Assembly (NCBI GenBank): GCA_030248225.1
Contig: JASANE010000253.1
Span: forward strand, 1 to 64,000
Reading direction: 5' to 3'
Length of the DNA: 64,000 nt
Source: Trileptium ribeirensis
Lineage: Eukaryota; Nematoda; Enoplea; Enoplida; Thoracostomopsidae
Part shown: piece by piece, positions 12,001-24,000 of the stretch
Numbering within the stretch: position 1 is the stretch's first letter
Layout: each line of letters begins with the position of its first letter
The notes under the pieces: generated by a model
Told to the model about the DNA's origin: nothing
The model's database searches: none
What the model saw: the letters and a program-made list of their open reading frames with translations, nothing else
Made by a program: the position numbers and the translations under genes

Positions 12001-15000
12001 TATCTTGTATACATTACAAGCACAAAATTTTAACCGTTACATGAGTAACTCATGGTAATAGCAATTCTGAAATACCTACTGCATGCACTATAGTGAGCTA
12101 GGCCTTCCCCGCACCCCTGTTGTTGGTTTCAGTAGATTGGCAACACTGTTGCTACATAATGACTACGCTTTACTTTTGATTAAAAGGTTCTTAAATTAAA
12201 AATACTGTTTTGGCGTTTTGCGTACCACCACTACTGCTGAGGTTTCTGGCAGCTCAGTAATCTTGTTCTGAGCATCGATTAGGACGCTCCGTATTTGCTA
12301 GTTCAAACGTAAAATACCTGCATTTTTATAATACTCTGTGATGTTTGTTTTATTAGCAACTTTTTGTATTTATTAACTAATATCTGGTGGGATCTCGTGC
12401 TACTATAATAGGAATAATATTTTATATTAGCTATTTTGTTTCAGCAGTATCATAAGTCAAGGCGATCAACAGCAGGATCAAGGTCGCATGAGCGGAAAAG
12501 TTCGACGTGGATTGGGCACTGGTGGTATAGCAAGTGGTGCCGCCGCGTCGACAAATCAATTGCAACCATCAGATGCAGATCCGCAGTATTTGCCACCCGG
12601 TGAACAGCTACATCCATCCCATCAGTACGGCGGGGGAGTTGCCCGCGGGTTTACGCAACATCAGCATCCTCTCGGTAGTGTTGCTTTGGGTCCGCATCAA
12701 ACCACTGGTGTACACAGCTACACCAACGAATCCACCGCGACAGTGACACCATATTGCTATCAATCACCGTTGTTGCAGCCACATTATCATGGAATGACTC
12801 TACCTCATTATAGTGGCAACATCGGTGTCGCCGCCGCTGAATATTGTGGTAGTTTTGATGGCAATACTGTTTACAATCCTAACGACGGCAGTATGGCTGC
12901 TATGCATGCTGCGGGAATCAGCGACGAGACGACGGCAGCGCTGAAACGTAAAAACGCAACGCGTGGTGGGCTTCATCGCGGTGGTGGTTCTCAAATGTAC
13001 GGCAGAGAGCGAGCGCCCTCTGCGCCTAATATTAACGAGCTTCGGCAAAGCCCTACACTTGAGCAGGTGTGTAGAAGTTATTCTCTGATTTTTGGTTAAA
13101 TTCTTACGTACAGTCACGGCCAGAAATAAGTGCAAAATAGTCGCTCTTAATTTCGATCCATTTCGATTAAACGAAATTTTGATCGTTTTTGATTTTCGCG
13201 CAATTAGGTAAATTTCAAAATTTTCAAATTTCGATTTTTTTCGATTAAACGAAATTTCTATCGATTGCGATTAAACGAATTTTCGATCGTTTTCGATTGC
13301 ACTTATTTCTGGCCGCGACTGTAGTTGAGACAGACACCTGAGAATGGGGCGGAGGACAGGGGGAGTAGCTGCCGCCTCTAGAAATCAAGCTGGGATACGT
13401 CCTTCGTTCTGCCCTTCCCGAAAATAGCGCAGATTTGCCAATTTTATCCAGATTTTCACAATTTTTGTCAATTCATCTAACAATTTCCGCAAGCTTTCGG
13501 CGCGCGGTGAGCGGGGTTAGTTAATATTGCTTGGGAATGGGGTGCGACCCTTAGGAGGTAATCCCGTTAGCATTTATGGATACCTTGATGTGTTTTGTCT
13601 GATCTAACCCCCACCATGTTTTATCTTTGCATGGCCCCAGACTCAAAATCGTTTCCTGGTGCCTGTATTGAGGCGTAAATATTAATTTAGTCCACTATGT
13701 TTAGCTTTCATTGCACTTTTGCTTAGCAAAGATTTATGAGTCGGACAATAATGTTGTCATTAATAGTAATCATTGTGAAAGTAGTAATTATACTTAGTGT
13801 ATTCTTCGGATTCAAAAATAACTTTGTTATTGCTTATCTGAATTTGGAGTAAATATTATTGGTATCAAAATTACTTACTATAGAATTTTACTGTAGCTGT
13901 AACTGTATTTACTATTTTATATCAAATTCCAGGCTGTACAGGACATAATTGATCGTCATCAAAAAGTGCAACAGGATGCACTGTGCTACGGCAACGATGA
14001 AAGTTCTTCCCCAGTAGAACATGGTACGAATCACAGTATTATTGAAATTTTTTTTCCATTGTATTTATGTTGTATTTCTACAAATTATACACGCGATAAC
14101 TAAATTTGAAATCGGAGAATGGTGTTTCTGGACTCTAAATACACAATGTCTATAATATTTCTTCTTATCAGAGCGTAGTGGAGATTGTGTGTTGCATGGG
14201 TGAAAGCTTTTGAATTCGGTCTGTGTGTGTGATCGGCCAAAACTCGGGAATGACGTACCGATTGTCATGATCATGGGCTGATTCGAATCGGCATAGCCGA
14301 TTAACTTACCGTACATTCCCAGCGTTTTTGATGTCTGTCTGGGTGTGGGCTCAAAATGTTGTTTTTTTACCCCATTTTAGTGCTCTTCACGGAAGCAACG
14401 TTTTTTTTCATAACTTTCAAATATTTTCTCTGGTCGGTTTTATTTCATAGCAAAATGACAAATGCCGATCCTCCTTCTTTGTTCTACGATTAGGGCTCCG
14501 GTTCTGGAGTTCTGTGGTGTGAGGTATGACACCCTTGTTGTTCCCCGATCCAAAATTAGAAAATTTGTTCTGACTATCTGGGCTTAAAAGTTTCACTTGA
14601 TGGTTTTTGGGCATAGGAAACTCATTGCCGCTGTTGGCTTTACTCTCCGAACCATGGTTCTATGGATCCGGCTTTATGGCGTCCTCATGGGTCGGGGTCA
14701 GAGGTCAGAATGATGGTTTTTACCCCATTTTAGTATCCTTCGCGGAAGCAAGGTTATTTTATCTTAACTGTCGAACTTTTTCTCTGGTTGGTTTTATTTG
14801 ATAGTAAAATGATAAATGTCGACTCCTCTTTTTTGTTTTTTCGATTAAGGCTCCTATTATGGTGCTTAAGGTTCACTTGGGGGTTTTTGGGCATGGGAAG
14901 CTTATTGTCGGTATTAGTTGTGTAAGCATCACTATGCTCTGCATTCTCGATAGAGTTCTAATTAACAATTTTAGCGTTTTTCGTTGAGAAATATTAACTT

Positions 15001-18000
15001 TTTAAATCTAAACGCCCTAGTTCGCCACTCTGTTCAAGCAAGGGCCCCTACCCCCCTGAGTTGACACACTCTGACAAGATTCAGCGCCCCACAGTTCCGA
15101 ACCAGGCCCCGGTTTATGCCCCCCTGGTAAAATTTTCAGCGAAATGAGAAACCAGAATACTAGGCTAGGTTAAAAATAATGGCTTATCATATCAAATAAC
15201 CCATTTAGAGCAACATAAAAGCACATTGGTATCGTTTACTGTTGCATGAAATGTACTAGTGGCTACAGTAACTAAACGACACTGATAGAGGTTAGACGAC
15301 ACTGATAAAGGTTATACTAGGTTAAAATCAAGAAGTTTATCGATATGTACAAAACAGGTGCTGAATAAATTTAATATTTACAGCACTAGTGGCCACAACA
15401 ACTTAAGGATAATCGGGGTTTTATAGGGACAATGGAGTGATCGTTCATTGGCCCCGCACGACTTGTAAGAGTCAACTCCCACGGCCTTTAAATTTCGTTT
15501 TTGACTATTACAATAATTTTCGTTTTCCCAATTTTTGTAAAAAATTTTTTGAGCAATTTCGGCTATTGTCCTCAATTTACATAAAATTTCCCACGCGGGG
15601 AGCATTGGGGAGGACTGTAATTATGGGTTGGCGGTTGCGATACTTATGGGCTAACCCTAATGGATACATATTTTGTGGATACACTGATATCTACAACAAT
15701 AATAATCGTCACCTCTAGGTATGGTGTCCATTTATTAGGGGTCAGAGCTGACCCGCATGTCTTTGACTCCGAGTCTCAGAAACATAAAAAACCTCGAAAC
15801 CCTGAGATACAGCTAACATTTATCGTTGCGTATAATGCGACATTGATAATGAATAAATCGCATAGTATGTGATAATCAAGCAATTCATGGAAGCATTGAT
15901 GTTTTTAAGTTCTATAATAGTTCATTAAAAACAACCGCATTATAGGCGCAGTAAATAAACAGGCAATATATTGTTATGGCTAAACAAGGATTCCAAAAAA
16001 CCGGACTTGCGGTTGTTGAAGCATTATTTTAAACAAATTTGTGGGATAAAATGTCCTCACAATAAAGGGCGAAATGTATTTCAAGCTATAGTTTCAAATT
16101 AGGATTTAATGCAACTTTCATTTCCTCAGATCGATCTAAGATTTAGTTTTTACTATTCTTGATAGATTGATTTCGAAAACGTCTATACTAGTTTGTCAAG
16201 CTAATACGAATTAATAAGGTAAACGCCACATTATTTTAACAGACAATTTGGGGAAAAATACTGCTCAAATTTGGCTCAAACTATGCCTTTGTAAAAAATT
16301 TGGCACTGTTTTCAAAAATTTAATCCAGCGCATTTCCGTGATTTTCTGGAAAAGTTATGTGCTCTTAAACGTCGCGGAAAATATTGAAAGTGTACATCTA
16401 GTTAGTCATTGCGAGCACGTAGGTCTTTTCAACGCTGCACGTTCCTTTTATATATTGATAATGTTTATGTAGCAACTATGAAAACTTGTAGTAGGCTCGC
16501 GCTTACTGAAAAGAGCTAAACAACGCTATTCGCTGTCGCAAGAACGTTTTGTAAAACCAATGCCGTGTGGTAATAGATAGTGTATATTATGTATCTAGAT
16601 TATTTTAAAAGCTTCAAACGGTATTAATCATTTCATGTGTAAAGATCAACAATATAGTCTTCCCTGATTCCTAGTACACGGATAAGCAAAAACCATATTA
16701 TGTGAAATGTGAATTTTAGAGATTTGGGCTCATAATAATTGGGTTGGCAATGGCACGTTTTGCCCTACTTGAGTGACTTGCTAGGTACCAGCCATTAAAT
16801 ATAGGATTCGCGACATTATGCATAAAAACGGTGTTTATACGAATTATGAATGTGCCTGTATTTTGTTGTCTTTCTACCCCATCTAGACTGGTCATTGCCG
16901 TTTTTGATGCTCAATTTCTTCACTGGATTATCACAGGTGGAATGGCTGTATATGAAAAAATATGACCTTGTTTGGAACAGTGTTGGTATGCAGCCAGTAT
17001 CGCGAAATGTTTGATTCCTATGCAACTTTAACAAGTGGCATGGGTGCTCTGTTGAGCTTATGCTAGTGACCAAAGCAATATGTGACAGTGCCTCCTTGGC
17101 TGAAAATTACTGATGTTACGATTTGACAAACCAGCTATCTTCTTACAGGCTTTACTATTGGAAAATTATTAAAAGCTTGTCCATCGTCTTGATCATACAA
17201 GCTCAAGGGCCGAGGTCCTGGAGGGGTAGCGTAGGTCTCTTGGCGGGAGCTGACCTTCGGCGTCCAATGGGGCTCAGCCGGTCGGCAGTGGTGCGACGCC
17301 TTCGGCGGCTATGGGTCCGGCGACTGCGACGCCACGGGAAGGTCGGGGGTTTGGGCACCAGCCGAGAGAGGTATGCACTTCGCGCCGAGGGGTAACCCCC
17401 TGTGGGAATATAAGGTCTTGTTTTTGATACTGTAATTAGCTACAAATATTAAACATTATTACTAAAGATTGTATATACCTCATAACATTTTGTCGACTCA
17501 GTGAATATTTAATAACGTTACACCGAACATTTATACCTATGTTACATTGAAATATATTAACATACCGCGACCAAAAGTATACTACGCATTAATAAATGGA
17601 TTACTTAAAGCCATTTTTGCATAATATTATAATGCATTTTTACTGTCTCATTTTAGTATTAAGATTGTCTAAAGTATTTCAGTCGCTTCCGAAGCATTGT
17701 CTTCGTTTCAAGGGAGTGCCGTTGGTAGCCGGGGTGGCGCGCCCGAGTTTCGCATAGGTGGGACTCCTCTGGGCAGCAGCGTGGCGGTGGAAGATTTGCG
17801 TCAGCATACGCGACAGCAGCCAAGTCCGCGAGCGGTACGTCGAAACGGCGCCATTTATGGAATTCCGTCTCCGCATTCGCCGACAACGCATTCGTCCTCT
17901 TCAACTACATCCGATTCTGCGAACTATACCACAGCTACTAATACAGCTGCGCTTGCGGTTGGAGGCGTCACTCATATCAGATCGACTAATAACGTTGTCG

Positions 18001-21000
18001 ATTCGCGACAACAGCAGTTGACAAACAATATTGGATTCTTTGCAGTTGCAGGATCGGGACCATCTGCGCCGTCAGCCAATAACTCGCAGAATACAACCAA
18101 ATTATATGATAAAGTAAGTTATCAACACAGATATCACTCATCAGTGTACGTATACTGAATGTGAGCTCAAGGAGTTATGGTTGCTAAAAATACTTGGCAT
18201 AGATAGGCCTGGTCTTTCCAAATTATCAAAGTTATACCTGGCCACCGGAGTTGTTTTGCTCCAATTTGGAACTGTTGGGGGGCTGCATGTGCCTGGATGC
18301 GATTCTTCTACTTATCTAGAGGGTACCGGGCTAACTATGGAATGCTGTACATGTCAGGAAACCCTCAATGGTGTAAGTTAACGATTGACTGCTATTATGC
18401 ACATTGAATAAAGGGAAATTTTAGCGATTTTTACTTATTTTATTATTACTTACTGTTTTATACTCGTTCGAAACGAGTGCATTTCGTTGGATGTTCGTTC
18501 GATAAATTCAAAATTTTGTGGTTGAATTCTGTTAGAAATGTATTCGAAATGCTGGAGTTCTTTTGAAATTTGTTCTAGAGCCATTTGAAGTTTGTTTTAG
18601 TGTTTATTCGATTTCTGTTCGATGTTCGTTCGTTCGAAAGGTGATGTTCATGCCTGGCGAGTACTGTACCTGGGAGTATGAACTTGGGGACACCATGGAA
18701 ATTCTAAATACCGTTCAACTCCGATATGCTTTATTTGGAGAACCTAGTATTTCCACTTTGCTATGAATAATTTAGTAGTCACTCGAAGGGTTAGTATGTC
18801 ACCAGTACATTTTTCACCTCAAAATCTTCCGTAGAATTCCGTTACCCTACTTCATGACATTAAGATAATAGATACAATATTACATCGTTAAACTGGCTTT
18901 GTGGTATATGTAGGTCATTACGAGAGGCTTATCTAGACTGGTTTCTCGGCGTGGAGGAGTTATTTGAGGCAGTGTTTTGCAGTAAAAGTGGTAGCACAAT
19001 CAAGTTATGTGACGACTGTTGCTAGTAACGCTGGGTATGACAGTTGGGTCATAACGAACTATATTGCACGTAATTGATATTCCATACGTGCCGCACTCGT
19101 ATAGTTGAAGGCCTTAATCTTACACAAGCATCAACCTGGCAGTATTCAGTAAAAATGACGTTTTTTGTAAAAAATCCGGTTACCTTTTTAGTAGTAGACA
19201 TTTAAGGCGACAGCGTCATAACATAGGTCAAATACGACTGTAATTTTTGTAAACGGTGTTGATAAACTCTTTAAAGCAAGTGAAAGTTAACATTAATAGT
19301 GCTGTCAAAAAATGTGTGAAATCGAAGTTCATCTAATTCAACTGTAATATCGTTTTAATGTCTCGTCCCGTAATGATGTAGTTTGCTATGTCACATTGTA
19401 AAAAAGTCATGTAATGCAACGAGATCGCTATTCTATGTATATCAGTCGTAAGCCTTCTTAAATGGTACTTTTTCCGTTTGCTGCATTTCTGAGTGGTCTT
19501 TCGTTAATGAGTGTAGTTAGCTTATTTTTAAAATGCACAGTTTTGATTATACTACACATTACAAAATCAAGTTTGTACCCTGCGAGGCAGTATCTTGACC
19601 TACATGTTGCAACTATTTTAGCAGTGGGAGTGTGATGGGAACTCCATGGGAGTCTTATTTTACTTTGGCAGTGTTGGTAGTTAGGTGCCGATGTCAGATC
19701 TAGGATTTGGAAAGAACTCGGTGTAGTAATATATTCTCAAGGTTACAGCACTTCAACTGTTATTGGTGGCATTTAGCAGTATTCAGCAGATAATAGTATG
19801 TACCTGTAAGCATGAACGCGTGTACAACGTACAGTGGCAGCCAGAGATAAGTGCAAAATAATCGATCGATTTAGATTAAACCAACTTTCGATCGATTTCG
19901 ATTAAATGAAATTTCGATTGATTTCGATCGATTGCAATTAAACGAAATTTCGATCGATTGCAATTAAACGAAATTTCGATCGTTTTCGATTACACTTATT
20001 TTTATTTGATAGTTTTGTAATGCTTAAAATTTTTTCAGACATCGAGCGCGCAAACTCGAGGCCGACGGTTTGAAAAACGAGAATCGCTCGAAGACTGGGA
20101 AGTGCCAGGATCGGCGTGCACACTAGAATGTAAAGTCGGATCCGGATCATTCGGAACTGTATATAAGGGTGAATGGTTTGGTAAGAGCTTTTAGTAACTA
20201 TTTTTTAAAGCGCATTTTATCAGCGTTATACATAAGCTATTTGAACTAGCTTCCTGTTCCTACCTTCGATCGTAAAATGTTAAGCAACCTATTATTGTCT
20301 AATTTTTATTGAACTGTTTATCTCCTTCGATTGTATAACCTTAAAGCATTTGTACCACTTTCATTCAGTTGTAGCCCTACTATGCTAACCAATATATTAG
20401 CAATATATTGATACGGAGCGAGTTAAGCGAGCGTAGCTTCTACTTGGGGCGTTATGGGGAAAACCGTGAAAATATTTTTGTCTCTCGGGGTAACTCATAA
20501 CTCATGTTAGGGTGGATGAATATCTATTGATTTATTGTTCGTTCGCAACAGTGATGATGATACGCCCTTTAGTTGAACGCTAAGGGCTCTGTTCCTTCCT
20601 ATCTGGTCAAAATGCCATGGGATTTATTGCCAAGTCTGGCAAAGAAGTGTACCCATATCTCGCTACAAGGCATCACATTGAAAAACGGAGACAACCCACC
20701 GGCATCACCTTATCCATTTGCAAAATTAACAGTCGTTGTTCAAAGCTACATATTTTTAATAAATATGTTACAGTGCTCGATGGCTCTGAATTGATTTTGT
20801 ACTCATGTGCACGGCATTTTCAGGTCCTGTTGCGATAAAGAAACTCAACGTCGGTCATCCGAGTGCTGCTCAGCTTCAAGCTTTTAAAAATGAAGTTGCT
20901 TTATTGAAGTGAGTTAAGTGGCAGCTTTTATACACTATATATGAACAAAACTAAACGATCTATAAAGATTTATTTGTGTGATTTGCAGCAAAGCACAATG

Positions 21001-24000
21001 TAGAATCGTTGCTCGATGGCTACAAGGTTGCTCGATATATACATTAACACGATTTTAAAATAATATTACACACAAACAGTGTACACAAAAATAGCTATTT
21101 AAAATTTTATATGTTGTATCGCTTAAACTAAAATACAATGTTGCAGAACGTATGGTTCGAAAATATGGGATGAATGTTCCTGGTTCTGGGACTTAAAGAA
21201 GTTAGCCCACACAAACTTTCAGTAAAATTCATGTAAAGTTCAAAACCTTATACTCTCGGATTGTTATACCACGTTAAACAAACTACTAATGTGGTTTCGA
21301 TAATATTTCAGCTGGCAACTATGATGAGCTTGGTACATGCACCTTTATTTTAGCTCTGTTAACAGTAAAATTTAGATTGTTTGGAATTATTGCTCCAATT
21401 TTTCAGTTTGGATAGAAATTTAGATTAAAATAGAATCAAACTTTTATGTTGAGCTGTCGCGTCAGGAAAAATGTATTATTAATAGCATTATGTTTGCCAT
21501 AACTTTCATATTAGATGATTGTTGGACTCAGTGAACGGTAGTTTACCTGGAACGCGATGTTTTGGGCGGGGTTCTTTTAATCCATAATGAACCAGTCCAT
21601 GTCATTTTTACCATAATCAGTTTGACTCATCTCATATTCTTATCGTATCCTCATGTGCTGTGAAGCTGCTTTGTTGAGTTTATATTTTGTATTTCCACTA
21701 ACCTGGCGAACAGTTGTATTTTTTCTATTAACAGCCAAAGTATTAGCATGTTAATAGAACTTTCTGACTCTTACCATAACTGTGTCTTATTGCACGATGC
21801 ATGTATCGTTTTAATCAAAATATTTTCGTAGCTGTTCAGTTATTGTGTTTTTGCCCAGTCTACGGAACCGATAACACCAGTTCGGTTAACCACACATAAA
21901 ATAACCATATATTTTTATCGTTTTCGTTGTTAGGCACGCAAATTTTATGAAAATATGATTTTGAACAAAATCAACTCAACGTTTCGCCTAATTTTTAAAA
22001 ACTATCATTCGTACATTATAATTTAAATGGATATTTGGATCTTAAACTACAGTTTAAGATTTCTAGTTGTATATAAGTTGAATTTCAGCTTTTAGAAAAA
22101 AGCAGCAGACACGTGCTACCGTGCGTTAACTACAGCGATTAACAGAATAATGTAGTATTACATACACCTGACTTCTCCATAGTGGGGGTGGGCCACCTGA
22201 AATTTTTCTGTGCCCCTTTCAAACAACTTGTTCAACTGGTTGGGGTCCCCTGGTATAATGTTGGCTCTCACAGCAAAATGCCCTTACAAAATTTTTGGCT
22301 TCCCGAAAACCCAATTTTTGCAACCCCCGATTCATGCCCCCTGGCAAAACTCTCAGCGAATGGAGACGCCAGTACACAAGGATGTTTTCAGTGTAATAGC
22401 TCCTGCGCAGATATATCGTCAATGGGTAGCCGCCGTAAAACACGTTAAGTTTAAGTGTCAAAGATCTTTCGTAATTACAGGAGTCTATGGTAAAAACTGG
22501 TCTTCGTGATATCATGTACTAATAATGTTGTTGTTTTCGGCCTACCCAACCAGCAAGAATTTGTACGGAGTACCACCTCTTGCCAATGAGATTATAGTCC
22601 GTAACAGTAGCCTCTGAAAAATACTATTCCTACTTTAATGTCATTGGGTTATTTGCGACTTGATAGCGGATAAACCTTCCCAATATTACGCACTCCGATA
22701 GCCAATACTCTACGACGAACCTTGGTGGTAGCCCCGGATATTCTTTGCGGTTGGCCGTAAAAGTAAAATGCATGAGCATGACTTTGCTCTTCGAAGATAT
22801 TTATAATCGGTTCTGTGTAATACTAACATTGACAAATGATTGAAACGGAGCGTTCGAAGCGAGCGGAGTTTCCACTGAAGGCACTAGGGGGAAAATACTG
22901 AATTATTTTTCTGTTTCTGTCATTTTTACTCATCCTGGCATGGATAGATTTCGGAAAAATTTTTTTGTTCGATAGCAAAAGTGATGAGGATGTGCCCTTT
23001 TGTTAAACGCAAACAGCTTCGGCCTCATGTTCCGGGTCAAAATGGCAAAAAACTGGTTTTAAGTGTTCTTTGCGAACGGGTACCAGCGTTTCGCAGCCCA
23101 TAGCTCGCGATACAGGCTTCACATTGAAAAATGGAGACAACCAGCGGAATAGCTGTGATATTGCTCCGCTGTGGGCCCGAATAGGGTTCATCGACCCTTT
23201 GCAAAAATATTGATTTTTCAAATTTCGCTGTGTTATTGCTTGTTTTTAGCTTACAATGAGTGCCTATAACGTTATCAAACACGCTAGATACGACGGTTTT
23301 ACTATCTAGAGTCCAACGCGACTACCTTATCTTGGGGTTTCAAGCTATTTTCGGTCGACGTACCCGATTTTCAAAATGCTGTGCGTTTCCGTTGTTACGA
23401 TTACATGAGGTTTTCCGGTATGCTGATAACAAAGATTTGGTTATCTAGAGTCCACAGTGAAGATTTCATGTGTTTTCAATGGTTCTAGGGTGAATGAATC
23501 TGATTTCGAGATTGCGTCAATTTCCAAAATTTGTCGATATAGGTTTTCCTGTAGGCTGAATACGAGGGTTTGGTTATCTGGACACCAGCACAAGTACTTG
23601 ATGCGTTTGTTAGTTGTTTTTGGTGGGTTTAGGGTCGACGAGGCTTTAGGGTTTTCAATTGGTTCAGGGTTGAAAATGTTGTAGGATGGTATATTCATCA
23701 AACACAGCATGTTACAGATGACTAAACAAAGTAACTTAAAAATGAAACCACGCTCGGTTTCTTTCATAATCGCTTGCGAGTTACTAGTTTTGATTGCGTT
23801 CACCGACCGCATATGTATATAATTAGAATGACCATAATATTGGGTTTGCAGAAAAACACGTCACGCAAACATATTGTTGTTCATGGCATGGATACGCGAG
23901 CCAGAACTAGCGATTATGACGCAATGGTGTGAAGGTTCTTCCCTTTTCAAACATCTACACGTCGACGAGCGCGAATTTTCGGTTTCTGATATGCTTAACA

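Larger units (their letters stand above)
8981..12444 (+). other. raf intron 3
   Basis: Non-coding. It contains a G/C-run-rich repeat block (9195-9890), a low-complexity patch of cgat/ttcgttt motifs around 10565-10780, and a tandem repeat (10890-11560). Open frames inside the G/C block are repeat-derived. The intron ends gttttgtttcag. Confidence 0.55.
14024..17682 (+). other. raf intron 5
   Basis: Non-coding. It holds a dispersed repeat in two partial copies (14200-14900), a G/C-rich repeat piece (15040-15160) and a sharply bounded GC-rich patch (17208-17400). The rest is AT-rich with nothing I can support. Confidence 0.55.
20909..23851 (+). other. raf intron 8
   Basis: Non-coding. It contains a G/C-rich dispersed repeat piece at 22180-22385 and a repeat block at 22845-23690. 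The latter shares phrases such as ttttcctgtaggctgaatac and gagggtttggtta with 46060-46560. The remainder is AT-rich. The intron ends ttgggtttgcag. Confidence 0.5.

Noticed and set aside
17123..17395. Arginine-rich open frame across the GC-rich island
   Set aside because: Composition-driven. It has no domain, and its frame starts in plain AT-rich intron.
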